A stretch of DNA of 53,757 nucleotides from Mnemiopsis leidyi (Eukaryota > Ctenophora > Tentaculata > Lobata > Bolinopsidae). The stretch spans positions 8,181 through 61,937 of the forward strand of contig JH153292.1 in assembly GCA_000226015.1 (NCBI GenBank), given 5' to 3'. Made by a program: the position numbers and the translations under genes. This document shows positions 24,412-38,377 of this stretch, in pieces (position 1 is the stretch's first letter; each line of letters opens with the position of its first letter). The notes under the pieces are model-generated. The model was not told where the DNA came from. It did no database searches and was given only the letters and a program-made list of their open reading frames with translations.

Positions 24412-27400
24412 TCATTTCCTGTAAATAAGTGTCTCTAATGAAGCTAGAGGCTGTTCGACACAGACGTATAGAACAGCTGCAGCAAGGTATGACATCATCA
24501 AGCAGCCCAGGTACAGAACTCCCTGTGAGGGGTGGTTTAACTTTAAGTTAACTTTACGTTAGTTAGTTAGTTTTACTGGTCATACTATTAAATAGTGAAC
24601 AGCTACGTATGTTATTGTGTTGGTCGACTGAGACAAGTAATAGTAATAACAGAAAGTTAAGTAAATTTTAGAATTAAAGGATGGTACCATCTCGTAGTCA
24701 GGATGAAAGTAGACAGGATGTCTCATCATGACCAGCAACACCGATATCAGACCGATGTGGAGCAGATAGACGGAGTAGGTCAGCCTGGCCAGGACCACCC
24801 ACCCCCTCCAGCTCAGGATGGAGTTTATAAACCGTCCCAGACCACATTGGCAGAGGTAAATCTGGATAACCAGGGTCAGGGGCCACGCGATGCGGTCGAA
24901 GATTTCGTAGGAAACACTGTCAGCGACACTCGGTTCTATGTGATCTGAAATTAGAGGTTCAAAGCGGATCTCTTAAGATCAAAAGTTTATGAGATTAAAC
25001 GAAGAGGAGCCAATTATATTCTTCTAAATCTATTTTCGTTTCTAATTCTTTGCCTTGATTGCATACCAAGATCGAACTTCTTTATGTCGTCGTACAACCC
25101 GAATACCACAGCCCACTGGATGGCGCATGTTGCCGCCCACAGTGGCCCGGCAAACACAAGCTTTTTCCACTGAAAGATGAAGACAGATGAGCATCAATTG
25201 CAGGTCACAACTAAAACTTAGGAAAACTTAAGCAGTAGTGTTGGGGGCGCCCCCCCTCCCAGTATTTGGACATAAACTGTATTCGCATACGAACCTCCGA
25301 CAGTCGTTTTACTCGATCTTGGAAGGCCTGCCCATACTTCCAGTATATCCAGCCCCCAAGGATTCCTATTTGGTACGGTCTGATTCGGATCCATGGCTTC
25401 TTGTACAGCAGCCAATCATAAGCTTGGTTTGAACTGAGAAAATTGGCGGTTAAAAAATCTGTTAAAAGATTAAATTCCAATCTAATAGATGTATTAGGTC
25501 ACAAAAGGCAAATGCAGCTTATCTTATATTAACTAATTGAGGTACTAAAATCGTAGTTCATGTTCACTCAGCAGACAAACTTACTTAGCTGCAGAAGTTG
25601 GCCCGAGCTTGTAATGATAGGTGATAATAGCAGTTGTTACTGCACTACATATAACGACCCCGTTTGTAACTAAAACTCCTGGAATGCACAGATTATTTTA
25701 ATCTTTAATGTTTTCAGCTGAAACCGAAAATGGTGTAGTTTCAGAGGAAACTTGATATAAAATAAAACATGATAAAAAATATAGATGCTGATTTGTGACA
25801 GTCAGTATCACGCCATAAAAGGTATAACCAAACGAGCCTGCTTCGTGTGGGTTCCTTCCCTGCTCACCTGCAAGTGGTCGCCAAAAAAGTAGAATGACGA
25901 AGATCGGGGCGATGACGTAGAATTGCATGTCGTTAGCGAGATACCAGCTCTGTCCTATACAACATTCAGTGTTGTTCCACGGCACCAGGTTGTTTATGTA
26001 AAGGACATTCGTGTACCAATAGTCCTTGCAGGCCTTGTTAAACGGATCTAGACCAAATTCAAGGGGTCCAGTTACCCACTGGCGATATAAAAAACCCTGA
26101 GGGAAGGATTACAAGGATTACGAGGGAATGAATTAGCATTAGTGTAACACAGCAAAACTAGGGAGAGTTAATATAGACATGGACAAAAAGCAATTTTTGA
26201 TGCAATCTTATGGCCACTTTTCAAACCAATACAAAACTGTTCATATTTAGCAATGTTTCCAATTTAATTCGAAAATTAAACAAATAATCAACAAACCTCG
26301 ACTAATATGACCATTAGATAAGGAGCTGTTAATCTCACGTATCGGTGCACATAGAAAGCAACCCACTTAGAAACACCCATATTGATTGGACCGCCGCTCC
26401 TAGCCAACTGTTTCAGTAACAGATAAGCCACTAAGAATCCACTCATTGTAAAGAAAGTATCGACTGCGGGAAACGCGTTCAGGATTATTGGAACATTCTT
26501 TCGATTAATGAGCGTTCCTAAGTAGTACTTGTCCCCGATCAACCGGGAAAAGACGAGATAAGTGTGTCCCAAAACAATCCAGTTTATACTGATAACTCTG
26601 ATTCCGTTTAGACAGAGGATTTGGCCCGGCTTAGTTTCAGTGTTGGTTAGGACAGAGAAGGAGCGTTGTAATGCGAAACAGTCAAATATCCGAGTCAGCA
26701 ATGAGTCCACTTGTTCCGGCTCTGCCGGAGAGGGAGGCTTGTTTGTTTGTCCGGGAGTAGTCTCCTGGGCGATCTCGTCGTACACATTCTCCTCGCAGTT
26801 AACCAGCACAGCTGTGTCTTCTTCGGGGGTTCTCTCGAGGACACTTCTGATTACAGGACGACATTCATACCAGAATGTACCTGAAATGTAGTAGGAGTTA
26901 AAGGGTTTCGAAAGAGATTATATCGGACAATTGGAAACTTAAAACAATACAATTTATAGTCTTTAACATGACGAATAGAACCTGAAATATGCCCCTTTAC
27001 CTGCAACCACAAGAAAAGCTACAAGTCCAAGGTACACTGAAGCAGCAATAGCCCCAGCATCGAACTTAATAGTTTCTGTGCAAATAAGACTCCCAGTTCC
27101 TAAAGAGAACACCCCAGAGGGAAGCAGAGAGTTTATCCACTGTATCACGTCAGCTTCGTTTCCAAGACGACATTCGTACGGCAGACATCCTGACCAGTCA
27201 ACCTCTACGGGAAATCCCTGTCGGAGGAAAGTTCTGTATACAACACCGATTTTGTAACAAAATCATAGGTTATTGGGTACAATGTTATAAATGTCACATA
27301 CCAGTTACGACCGATCTTTGTGACATGTGAATAGTTCAGCAATAAATACATAAGAATTGTTCATTATTTACGCTATATTTAGCCTTTCTAAACTGGCCAT

Positions 27401-28372
27401 GTGACCTGTTATGTACGACGAAGACGTAAATTTATACAACTTTTAACGTACAAAAGTACGTGATGCGCGGAAACAGCAAAAGTTTTTAATTGCGCGCGCG
27501 ACGCGACCAAATAGTAAATTAGCTATGATCAGATGACCTAACCTCAGAGCTTCAGAGGACTAAAGACTTTAAATTTTGATTTGATCAAATTGATTTTCGT
27601 GTTTTATATTAACTTTACCATCACAGCAAAATATCGTAAATGAGAACTGAACTGCTATCTGTTAGGCCACAATGGCGCAGCGTAGCTTAGGTATTACTAA
27701 GAGTGCAAAACAAAAATGAATCTTAAGATTTGAACTTACAAAAAGTTTTGCAGGGAGACCGATGAAACAGTAGTCATAGTAGCCCTTGGAATCATTCTTT
27801 ATCTTCATGCACATGTCGTAGTCTCCCATCATCAACAGATTTCCTTGGGTTATTCCGGGAACTGGTTTACCAGCGGCATCAAAAACTGAAGAATCATCGG
27901 AATTACAGTCGGTATGAAAACATTTTCACAATCGGGTACCTGCAGCAATGCTCAATGAAATACGATAAAGGCAACTAAATAGAAGAAAAGACAATGAGGT
28001 TGAATACACTGATCTTGTCAAAGAAGTAATTCAGGAAGTAACGACTCAGGCTGATCAATGGCTCAAAACTATGAATGATAACTTAAGAATTTAAATGATT
28101 ACAATTCTTAAACAAAAGTACTTACAAGCAATGCTTTCTTGGTTTGTCAAGGTTGAAAGACCTTTAGCTAACGTCTTCAACTTTGTCAGACATGGCGAAT
28201 CTCCTACATCTGCCGATTCTCCAAAGTTCTCAGGAGCAAAAGAGTAATTTGTAAAACTTCTGTGTATGTCACGGAAAATGTGCTGGACATCCTGCAGTCT
28301 AGTAGGTATTTGAAGCTGACAGCACACTCCAGTGATAACGGCACACAGTACAACTACGTTCCATAAAGACAT
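24412..28372 (-). CDS. NRF-6-type membrane acyltransferase, paralogue A (complete, 10 exons)
   Basis: Exons in transcript order: 28372-28126, 27885-27740, 27217-27001, 26880-26297, 26096-25868, 25678-25585, 25433-25295, 25169-25067, 24944-24688, 24522-24412. They sum to 708 residues with matching phases. The protein starts with a signal peptide (MSLWNVVVLCAVITGVCCQ). An extracellular NRF domain with conserved cysteines follows (DAAGKPVPG, GDYDMC, CLPYEC), then a membrane segment, a linker, and an acyltransferase-3 multi-pass domain: NGIRVISINWIVLGHTY, PAVDTFFTMSGFL, YINNLVPW, CIGQSWYLANDMQFY, SWRGWVVLARLTYSVYLLH, ending VEQPLASLE. Members such as C. elegans NRF-6 are implicated in lipid handling and drug sensitivity. 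The substrate here is unknown. Its head-to-tail neighbour at 29783-35724 is a paralogue. Confidence 0.92.
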
Positions 28373-29782
28373 CAGCTACCTACGTGTTTTTGTTTTGCTT
28401 TTACTCAGGACATGCAATCCGGGGAAAACATTATCTCTTAGAATTAGTTCAATGACATTTATTTACTTTTATACACCAAGCCAACAGTGCTTATCAAGGA
28501 AAATTATGTAGAAAATCCCTATCAAAAATCTTGCATACATTCTTCGTATTTTGCGTTCTTCGCCATTCCTTTAAAACTTAACTAAAGTGGAGTTATTGAC
28601 TAAACTCATTCAGAGAATTAATGTTATGTCTGAAAACTTTGAAAGCAGAAGAGAGCAAGAAATTATTAGAAACAGCAAGTTTTCGCCTTATCGCAAGTAC
28701 TTCCAGTAATTTGAGAATCGCAAAATTCCAGAATTTGCTTATCTAGATATCTGAAACTGGAATTGGGGCGAAACTTCTCTTCCGGAAAAATCATTTCACC
28801 AGTGGAGAAACGAAATGTGTCTTATGATAAGAGCAGAGAAACTGTGCCATCTTAGTTATGTAAAGAAAGTTACAGTGCAATAAATCGCGATGTGGGGGAT
28901 ACTGGCCTTTATAACCTTAGAAGTGCTTCCTCAAGGCGGTGTACTCAGATAAGTTCACGAGTGACGTGTTTTTAAGTCACCACTTTCATCCTGGAAATCG
29001 GTACTTTGAGTAACTATATCGATACTTCAGAAAGCAGATACTATCCCCAATTACGTAATTCCAGATGTGGTAATTTGGGTGTGAAACGTACAGTAAAAAT
29101 TCTTCTAACATCATAAGACAGCACCCTCTTTACCAAATATTTCTTAAATGACACTCGCTGAAAATTGAACAGCAGTTACCAATGCAATGTACAAACAGAT
29201 TACACAGTCCCTCCTACATACAAGACCGCTCTTGAGCATAGGATTGAGCGTAGAACAGTTTGAAGTAAATTCTGGGCCCAGAGCAATAGTCTTAGCTTAG
29301 TGGACCAGTTTGATATCACTATTTTTAAGTAAAATTGTCCGAATCTAAGATTTAAGAAAATTGTTACCGAAACATACACAATTTATCAGTAAGAGGGAAG
29401 ATCGAACATTTTGTAATGCTACATCCTGAAAGACTTATCACCCATTTCACACTGATTAAGAATAGAAATAACAGAATTATCAAAAATTTTATCTGGCTGT
29501 AAAAGCAATTAAAAAAATGCATTTACATACTACATATTTCATAAACAGTAAGCTTACAAACATTTATCAAAACGGTTTATTTTGAAAATACAACAATATC
29601 TGAAAATCTGCAACTCAACTCTTTCAACTGAAATCTCGACTGGAATACATTTCAATTGGCTTTAAATTGGTTGGTACTTTGAACAACAATTTATCGGCAT
29701 ATTCTACACACTTCTGAGTTTTTATCAAGACGCAGTCAGTCATAACTTTTCAGCTGTTTCTAGCGCATATCTCACATTCCTA
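28373..29782. other. Spacer between the two acyltransferase genes
   Basis: Presumably holds the promoter of paralogue A and the 3' UTR of paralogue B. No exon, repeat pair or clear promoter motif was recognised. Confidence 0.5.
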
Positions 29783-32700
29783 TCATCTCCGGTAGGTCAT
29801 TTTCTCGATAAAGATGAGAGGTTGTTCTACCATGGTGTACATCACTGCAGCTGCTAGGTAGGACATTCCTAAGAAACCGATGTACAGAATAGCCTGAAAA
29901 ATTAGAATGTTAATTTATCTGTTTATAAACCGGAATTTAGAATGTTCCAGCCCCCCTTATTGGTAAATTTTCATAACTTTATCAAAAAAAACCATGTCAT
30001 TAAATCTGCAAGATCAGAGCATGTATTCTTGTCAGCGTCCTGTGCCGAGCCGTACTTACAATTTCGTAGTCTGGCTTGTAGAAGAAAGGATGCCTCAGTT
30101 GAACGATAAAGGACTGTATAATAATGTAGTGAAGTAGATACACCGAGAAAGTTAATCTTGACAACACAATCCACCCTCGCCAACTCAACATTTTGTTTAT
30201 GAAACCTGCAAAGTATAAGTTTGCATTTACGTACTTCAACCAATTCTATTGTTAGAACTCTACGCTAATACTGTGTAACTGAGAAAAGTACTGCTGATCA
30301 CACAGAAAAACAGAACACGAACCTCCCAAGCCACACTGACACATGAAGATCTGTACAAGTAAAGCTAAACCCCAACCAGATCGAGCGAGAGACTCGTAGA
30401 GAGAACTTTCCGTTAAGCTCAGTGTCTCGCCGTCTGAAGATAGTTGAAGTGTAAACGTTCTGTTTAAAGTAGAGAGTGTGTAACGACTTAAATTCTTTGA
30501 AGGATACTGGTGTCCGATAGTACTGGTGTTCGGAAGAATGTATGATACAGTTGGTTACTTACTTGTTTTCTTGATCATGTCCTTGTGAAGACCAAACACA
30601 ACGAGGTACTGTACGGTACACGTTACAATCCACATCGTCACACTCACTAGGATCCTGGTCACCTGAACGTCATATTTGTCACAGACACTGAAACTAAAAC
30701 AACAAAGAAATCAAAACAATGTACAGATATATTTTTGTAATTAGATAATTGTTATTTGGTACAAATAGGAATTTTAGTCGACATCTTATACAGACTTGCA
30801 ATTTGCAACCATGTAATGAACACTTTACAGTTTATTTTAGACCAACAGCTATATTGATTGTGAACCAACAAAAAATATTGAATTTAACTAGTTTAAACTT
30901 ACAAAGCTGAGTCTGCTGACGTAAAGTTTGAGACTATCTAGATTTTTGAAGCAGAACCAGCCACCCAGCAGTCCTATAAGATAGGGCGGACATCTGATCC
31001 AGGGCTTGTCGTAGAGCAGTCTGAAGTCTGTGAAGTTTACTGCGTGTGGACTGCGGTAAGGGAGAGGTTTACACTTAGGTTAAAAGTTTAGAATTCCTAC
31101 ATAAATCAAACGTCATTTGAATTACATTATTGTATCAACTATCAATAACCAGATCAAGTTTATGAATTAGAATGTATCATTGCGATCTTTTAGCAAAGCG
31201 GCAAATAGGATAATTGAGTTACACGTCGGATATCGCTGTGCAGCTATAAGAAGAAAAAACAATTGAGATAACTTACTCAAAGACAGTAGAAGGACCAAGG
31301 TCGTTATAGTAACAGATAATTCCAGCAGTTACACAACTGCAGACCAATGTCGACAATGTGACCGATATTCCTGAGATAAAAAAACTAAGATTAACATCTA
31401 CTAGATCGGATAAGATTGTAAATTAGTTAATTATCTTTGCGTGTCATCATTCAACACTCTGAACTTCTAAAGCTTTGTAATGAGATAAATTAAGGAAGAA
31501 TATAGTAAGTTGCTTTAATTCAGAATAGCTATATTTCGTTTAGCTCTATTTCGTCTGGTGGCTTAACGAACACACGGAATATTATTGCTCTCTCATTGGA
31601 ACCTTGCAATGTTCACCATGAGTCCTGAGCTTTACAGGATACTACTCAGATTTCAGTTCTATCGTGAGTGTAAAGACTCCTTATATTGTGGGTTGCAGCC
31701 TATCATATGATGATTTGGCAATTGCTGTCTTTGTATCAGTTAGATAAAGTTTAGATACATATTTGGCGATTACTATCTCTGCATCATTCAAATAAAGTTC
31801 GATATCACAGCGCTCCACTCTAACACTTCAACTTTCCCCAGAAATTGCCGATTGTCATATGTTCCCCCTCGGCCAGGTCACGAGACAAGAGGGAGGGAAG
31901 GTTTCAAGGTTGTATTGTATTGTGTACACACTACAGGTGCGTGGGTAGTTTGTATTTGTCAAGCTGAGTCTTGTGATGTCGTACTCATGTTACATAGAAA
32001 CTGATAAGATATGACCCAACTCTTTTTAACAGAAAACAATCCAGATGTGAAGTTTAACGTGAGGTGACCGGGACGTTGTATGCAAAAATTTGGGAGGGAA
32101 TCGTTTTGTTAGTTCTCGATTGAAATAATCAATTTTTAATATTTATCACCTTAAAGTTCAAGAGTTAAGACACACATAAAGTGATGGAACTTACTAACAT
32201 CCAACTTACCGATCTTGGGTGATTTGTAGAGGAGCCAGATGAAGATGGGGGCAAACACGAAAAACTGGAAGTCGTTTGAGAGGTACCAAGATTGGCCGAT
32301 ACATAATTCAAGCTGAAGTTCAAGATCAGTTAAGATTGCATTGAATTCCATTCTTAGCCCCTTTACTGTTACTTTAAATGGCAAGTCAATAATGTCACAA
32401 CTGTTAAAAATACTGATTTTTTGTTTTTATCACAAATATTACAAAATCGGAACGATAAGATTACAATTATTTCTACCTAGCAACATACCTTGTTCCATGG
32501 TACAAAGTTGTTGATGTACAGAATGTTGGTCCACCACCATTTCACGCAGTTGCTGTGACCCTGAAAACAGTTTTAAGTATGGATTGTAAAACAGCTAGGT
32601 AAAATTATGAATTTCATGGAACATTCAATATCCTACACTTGACTCAAGTAAATGGATTGAGGAACGTGTTAGATTGCAGTCATCCGATATCCACAATACC

Positions 32701-35700
32701 AGCTTCAACTAAAGTCTTAACAGAATACCCAGAAACATTAAGTTAAACTTACTGGAACAAGAATGTCCTGAAAGGGACCCCGAATAAACACATGAGCAAG
32801 GAAGCCTTGTCCGAGGGTAACGACCAGGAATGGGATTGTTAGTCGTAAGTACCGGTGTAAGTAGTAGCCCAATGCGTTAAACCGGCCTTTTCGAGCCAGA
32901 TCTTTAGAGAGCAGTAAGGACACGAGGAAGCCGCTGAAAGTTATACCGCTTAAACAATGAAAATACCTGGTATCATCTAGCTTCGTACTATACCTTTTTT
33001 TGTGAAAAGAAATGATGCTGATACCTATTAAACGTTAATAACATTGAAACCCTAGATCTTATAAATGATATCTTGATCTACAGCTACGGCGAATCGTCTT
33101 AAAAATTTCATGTCGATTTTTGAACGAACAAACCTGAGAAAGAGAAAAGTATCGACAGATGGCAACGCATTGTAAATGATTGCCATGGGATATCTACGCC
33201 ACATGGAGACATAATCTGTATAATCTGAAAACGACATTAAGTTTACACTAAATCAATGAATCGGGAGGATCAATTATGTAGACAACGGAACGAATTGTTT
33301 AAAGAAACTGTACAGCATCGTAGATAGGGATCAATCCATATGATTTGGTAATGTCTACACTATACTGTTCATTTTGACAACAATAGTAATCAACAGATAC
33401 AGTCATCCCCCTATTTACCGGGCCCCGATTTACCGCGTCCCCCGATTAACCGGGCCTCATTCATTTCCTCCGAAATTTATTTTATTTCCAAGGCAACTGT
33501 TAAATTTTGTTGTCAAAACTATGTAGTACAGTCGGACTAACACTTTTACTTATCTAACATTGTTCCAATGACAAAAAGAGGTATATAGACACATAAGACG
33601 GTATATAGACTTATAAGAGACAATTTAGACCCAATTACGGCCTCAAATGGCACTCCCCCGATTTACCGGGTCCCCCGATTTACCGTGCATTTTTGCTTTC
33701 CCCCGAAAAGCCCGGTCAATCGGGGGATGACTGTACATCTAAAAATGAATAAAAATAAATAAAAAATAAAAAATAGATTTCTGTTTCGTTTCTGGATCTT
33801 TATTCTTGAGTCCAGGGCTGCTTTCTATTTGTTAAATGAATTTTTAACTTACCTAACTTTAAATGAAACAATGTACACATTTAAAGATACAGAGAGTTCA
33901 CTGTTGATCAAAGCAATCATCACGTTGCTGGAACCGTATAACAATCGGTATTACAGCTATACTTACAAAGCGATACTTAATTCTTACATTTCCAACAAAT
34001 GATGACATCATGAGTGACGATATTACCCATTTAACGAAGTTACACACAAATGGTCGAGGAACAAGGAGTACCTCATCACGAAAAACGAGTCAACCGAGGG
34101 CAAGCCATTCCAAGTGAAGGTGTTTGATTCCCGTCGATAAAGCTCATTGACATAGAGTAAATCTCCTTTGTAAATAAGAAAATTACATTTAGCTGTTTTG
34201 TAACGATTATCATTAATCTAAACAGGCTCGTGATATTATGTCCTAACAGTTTAAGTGGAATAGAGTAAAGCAAAAAAGCTGAGTACCTGCAGCTCCTAGA
34301 CCTATGTAGTAGACATGTCCCAGAACGACCCAGTTTATACTGAAGACTCTGATCCCGTTCATGCAGAGAATTTGCCCGTCTTTGGTAGTAGTGTTTAAAA
34401 GTGCTCCGATTGTGCGTTGGAGAGAGAAACATTTGAACACCTCACCTGAAATTGAGCACAGTTTTACATTTATGCTAGAAAAAAGTTTAAAATTTATTTT
34501 TGTTATAAAAGTTTAGTTATAACAGCATAATTTTTTCATTAAATTTATAGGTAGTAACCTGTGCAAAATATCCTGATTCCTGAACTTTTCAATTAGGTAT
34601 TACAGTGGATAATGATTAACAAACTACTAACCAATGAAAGATTTCGGAACTGTTGCTGCAATAGGATTTGACAGAGCAGGACCGTCAGGAACAATTTCAT
34701 CGTCGGTTCCATGCTCACTATTGACCAGGACCTTTCTTTCTTCTGTGGCCTTGACAGATGTCAGTAGGACCACCACTGGCTCCCATAGAGTTCCAACAAC
34801 CACCATAAACAATATAATTGATATGAGAACTATAGCACAATAAGCTCCTACATCATATGTGTAATCTACATCACATGTTGTTATGACAGTCTTTTCTTCA
34901 ATGTGAATTGGATCCCATCGACTGTTGATTATTTTAAGAATAGCTCTTTTGAGTTCAGTAAAGTTACCATTACGGCATTCTTTTGGAAAGCAGACTGTCC
35001 ATGTTACGGGTGTGATAACTTTGGTATTGTTTCTCTGAAATCATAATGGTATTATTGTTTTTAAAAACTTGGTCATTCAAATGTCAAACATTGTCAAAAT
35101 TTTGTAACTTTTACTCAAATTCAAATACATAATTGGTAGAGATAAGAAGAAAAGGCAAGTTAGAAAATTTAAATAATAATTACCAATGTCATAACAGCTT
35201 TTATTTTGCATGGTTTGTAATTTGCGCCATATTCAGCTGATTTTATCATTGCCTTACAAGTGTCATAACTCCCCATTAAAACAGTGTTTCCATTAAGAAA
35301 ACCACTGGGAGGTTTTCCAAGTGCATCAACAACTGAAGGTTTGTCAGAAATTAAAAAAGCATATGACAGACAATAATAATCTGAAAAGTTTGCAATAAAT
35401 CAAACTTTTACAAAGCTAAAGGATTGTGCTGATAACTGAAAAAATAATTTTCTTACAGCGAAGACTTTCCTCAGACTTGAAGGATTTTGCAAGTGAGTCA
35501 ATCTTTTGTAAACAGGCAGCACTGTCATCTTTAGCATCTTCAGATCTTTTGATGTTTGAAACAAAATAGTTTAGAGGGTTATTTGCAAAGTCATCTAGGA
35601 ATAGGGAATTGGTTTGTTGAACTGACAAGAGGGAAAGAGGGTTATCTAAAAGGGTGTTGTGATACTGGCAACATCCCAATAGAAGAAATGTTGATGCAAT

Positions 35701-35724
35701 AAGTAGAATTAACACTCTCATCAT
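29783..35724 (-). CDS. NRF-6-type membrane acyltransferase, paralogue B (complete, 14 exons)
   Basis: Exons in transcript order: 35724-35457, 35332-35184, 35034-34632, 34445-34287, 33224-33134, 32933-32753, 32560-32489, 32312-32210, 31370-31277, 31050-30903, 30662-30563, 30433-30323, 30205-30060, 29893-29783. They sum to 711 residues with matching phases. Domain order matches paralogue A: a signal peptide (MMRVLILLIASTFLLLGCC), an NRF domain (DALGKPPSG, GSYDTC, CFPKEC), a membrane segment, then the acyltransferase-3 region with NGIRVFSINWVVLGHVY, PSVDTFLFLSGFL, YLHRYLRLT, YINNFVPW, CIGQSWYLSNDFQFF, SWRGWIVLSRLTFSVYLLH and VEQPLIFIE. Regions that are one exon in A (26880-26297, 26096-25868, 24944-24688) are split here by extra introns. 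A start 27 bases upstream is possible, but a TTTTCACAG acceptor-like run there favours 35724. A pogo-like MITE sits in intron 4. Confidence 0.92.
33400..33733. mobile_element. Pogo/Tc1-mariner-like MITE, copy 1
   Basis: 334 bp beginning CAGTCATCCCCC and ending GGGGGATGACTG, flanked by TA on each side. The interior matches the copy at 43536-43891, including GGCAACTGTTAAATTT and repeated GGTATATAGAC. It has no transposase frame. It lies in intron 4 of acyltransferase paralogue B. Confidence 0.9.
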
Positions 35725-36152
35725 ACCTTCCTGTGAAAATAGATGGGTCACTTATTTTGGAATAAAAAGGCAGCAAAAACTCTAAAGTACAAACATTTAA
35801 GATTTAAGAGTTGTCAGTCAGTCTTTACAGTGGAAAAACACAATTATACAATATAAATCAAATCATGAATATCTCATTCTCCGTCCTAGAAAAATATGGA
35901 CCCAGCATGGTTGGCACACAACTTGGTGACACATGGCGCACACACCTGTCCAGTGTCCACCAGAACATGGGCTTTATCTTGAACACATCAAATATTTTTT
36001 AATTTAAAATATCAGCTATAACGTTTAAAAAAGAAAATTAAATAATAGTATTCCTGATTTAGGTTACTTTATCAAAATGAGGTGGATTTGAATCGAAACA
36101 CTGCATAAAAACGAACTATTAATTCGCTCATGGTGTGTAAGATATGGACTTC
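35725..36152. other. Upstream region of acyltransferase paralogue B
   Basis: No recognisable exon or element. Presumed promoter side of the minus-strand gene. Confidence 0.4.
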
Positions 36153-38305
36153 TTCATCAGTTTTATGATAAATAAGACTAATAGAGTTTTTACATACATC
36201 TTGTAGCAAGTAAAATGCGAGATTACCGTGATATTTCAATCATTTTATCAATGACCATGTTCACACTCAATTAATGTATTCAATGTGTAGTGTTGAAATG
36301 GTTCAAAATAGTTTTTTAATAATTGATAGTTTAAAATAGTTTAAAATAGTTTTAAACTTTTTCAACACTACAAATTAAATACATTTATTGAGTGTGAACA
36401 TGGTCACACAACTAAGCCAGTCCCAGCTCAGACACCTGAATATACGTCCTAGATACGTTAGTAGTGCATTGGAACCTGAAAAGTAAGCAACCCAAGATTA
36501 TCTTGGCACGTTTACCGATTTTAAGAGCGAGGCTTTCCCCAAGCATATTGGAACCTGCGAGGCAGGACAGAATGCCACTCAACCAAGTAGCTGCCTGCTG
36601 ATCCATAACAACAAAGACGAATAATTCTGATAAAGTACAAAGTAGATATTTATTTTGATAAAGTAGGTTTTTTGAGCGCAATCGACATACGACATTAACC
36701 TAAGTAAAGTCTGGTATTTCAGCGCTAATTTTAACGCGCGCTTATGGCGCACAGGTTTTTGGCACAATTTTGGCACACTGGATTATATGAGACCTAAGAG
36801 TAAGACATATGATAACTCAACTACACCTAACGTGACTGTGACCTGAAAGATAATTTTTGCAATTGCTACTGCTAGTTGAGGGTTGGGGTGGGTTGTTTCC
36901 GGTCCGAAACTTTTGATGACAGTTTTAGAGACTTTAAGTAGGGGCATTTATATGGAACTGCAACGTGTGACACTCATGAAGATCAAGTTACCGCCACGTT
37001 CATTTTGTACAGTCCCGCTGTGTCACTGCTGGTGTAAATTCTCTTGCGTTTTTGCTTTGAAAAAAGTTGTGTGAGGTCTTAAAATGAAATACTACTTAGT
37101 AGTATTGGTTGTGGTGTTATAAAGTCCTAAACTTTCATAAACTTTCGTTTATTTAGATCCTATTCGTGTGTCGTCACCTGCCATTAAGAAACTCCAGGGT
37201 CGCATAGATTGCCATCTCTAGCTGACAAGTTCTTAAAACATTTACAGTCTTGGTTTGGTGTTTGCTTCGGTTTATCAATCTCCCGGATCTCCCTGAGTGC
37301 GGTGGAGGTACAACTGGGTGAAAGAAAATGAACAATGTTTTCATCCATCAGCAGCCTTCACTCTCAGCTTTGGCCGGGAGTAGCGGGGGACCGACTCGTG
37401 CATTGAATTATGACTAGGAGTTTAAGTCATAACATAAGCCCCCAACTTAAGTCGTAGTCAAGTACCATAGTAAAGAATCTTTGAATTTATTGAGTTTTTT
37501 CGTCGGCCACTGGCGCTGACACACGAAGTGCACTTGGTACATGCTGTTGTGCTTGCTGGGCAGGTGCCCGCTCATCGAGGTCGAGCCCGATTGAAAATTC
37601 AAGTCTAAGATAAGCCAGTTACTGAAACCTTGAAGTTGATTTAATTGCAAAGTTCGTATCACGGTCTTGGCGCACGCTGAGACCGACGCTGTGTCCTATA
37701 GGTAACTATAGGATTAAGTGTGTTCGTCTCTGCCAATGTCCCCTGATGAGCGAGTATAGATTTGTTTACTTGTTGTGTTGAGGTTTTGAAACTCTTTATT
37801 ATATGAATATTCTTAAAATATCATGCTCAATTACAATGTTGAACATTGTAAACTTGAGAAAATGATGTGTTAATAACTTTAATTTTGATGCTTAAAACAT
37901 GATGTAAAAGACAATTCATAGTGTGGCCTCATGCTGTGCCGCGCATGCCCGTGCCTCCGCCATTTGTTGAACCGATGTGGCCCACGCGTGTACGCGTGTG
38001 GGCTGTACTGGTTTGGCAAATCTTGCGCTAGGGACATACGTGTGCACCGCACGTCATGATGTGAGATGTCCGTGCGTCACTCTTTTAGATGTGAGAAGGG
38101 TTGTAAATGAGATACAATATTGTTATATCTTAAAAGCCGTAAATAAAAATACTTGTTTTTCTGAAAAAATACTTGTTTTTCTGATCATATATTCCAAGCA
38201 CTACTTATACTGTAAACATGGCCATTGATAAAATGATTAAAATATTACAGTAATCTCACGTTTCACTTGCTACAAGATGTAAGTGATTAGTCCTTTTCAT
38301 CATAA
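36153..38305. repeat. Pair of inverted repeats about 2 kb apart (arms 36153-36258 and 38213-38305)
   Basis: AGTTTTATGAT...ACATCTTGTAGCAAG...ATTTTATCAATG on the left arm is the reverse complement, with scattered changes, of the right arm. The arms may be the ends of one element or two opposed copies of the family also seen near 2.2 and 39.3 kb. The interior has no convincing gene; a minus frame at 36412-36681 is unassigned. Confidence 0.65.
36245..36411. repeat. Small hairpin element nested at the left arm
   Basis: GACCATGTTCACACTCAAT...GTGTTGAAA at 36247-36297 is the reverse complement of TTTCAACACTAC...GAGTGTGAACATGGTC at 36358-36408. Confidence 0.75.
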
Positions 38306-38331
38306 AACTAACTCGCTCATCAAGGGACATT
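37735..38331. repeat. Element with about 22-bp terminal inverted repeats
   Basis: AATGTCCCCTGATGAGCGAG at 37735 has a reverse-complement partner, CTCGCTCATCAAGGGACATT, ending at 38331. No target-site duplication was identified. It overlaps the right arm of the 36153-38305 pair. Confidence 0.5.
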
Positions 38332-38377
38332 CAAAGAGGAGGACACTAGAATTGTGTCTGTCTCAGCATGCGCAATG

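Noticed and set aside
30662-30693. Earlier acceptor for exon 11 of acyltransferase B at TTTCAG
   Set aside because: Its phase does not match the preceding exon and leads to a stop. The acceptor at 30662 keeps the frame and matches the length of paralogue A.
36412-36681. 89-residue minus-strand frame
   Set aside because: Lies within repeat arms, with no recognised family and no start context. Perhaps a transposon relic.
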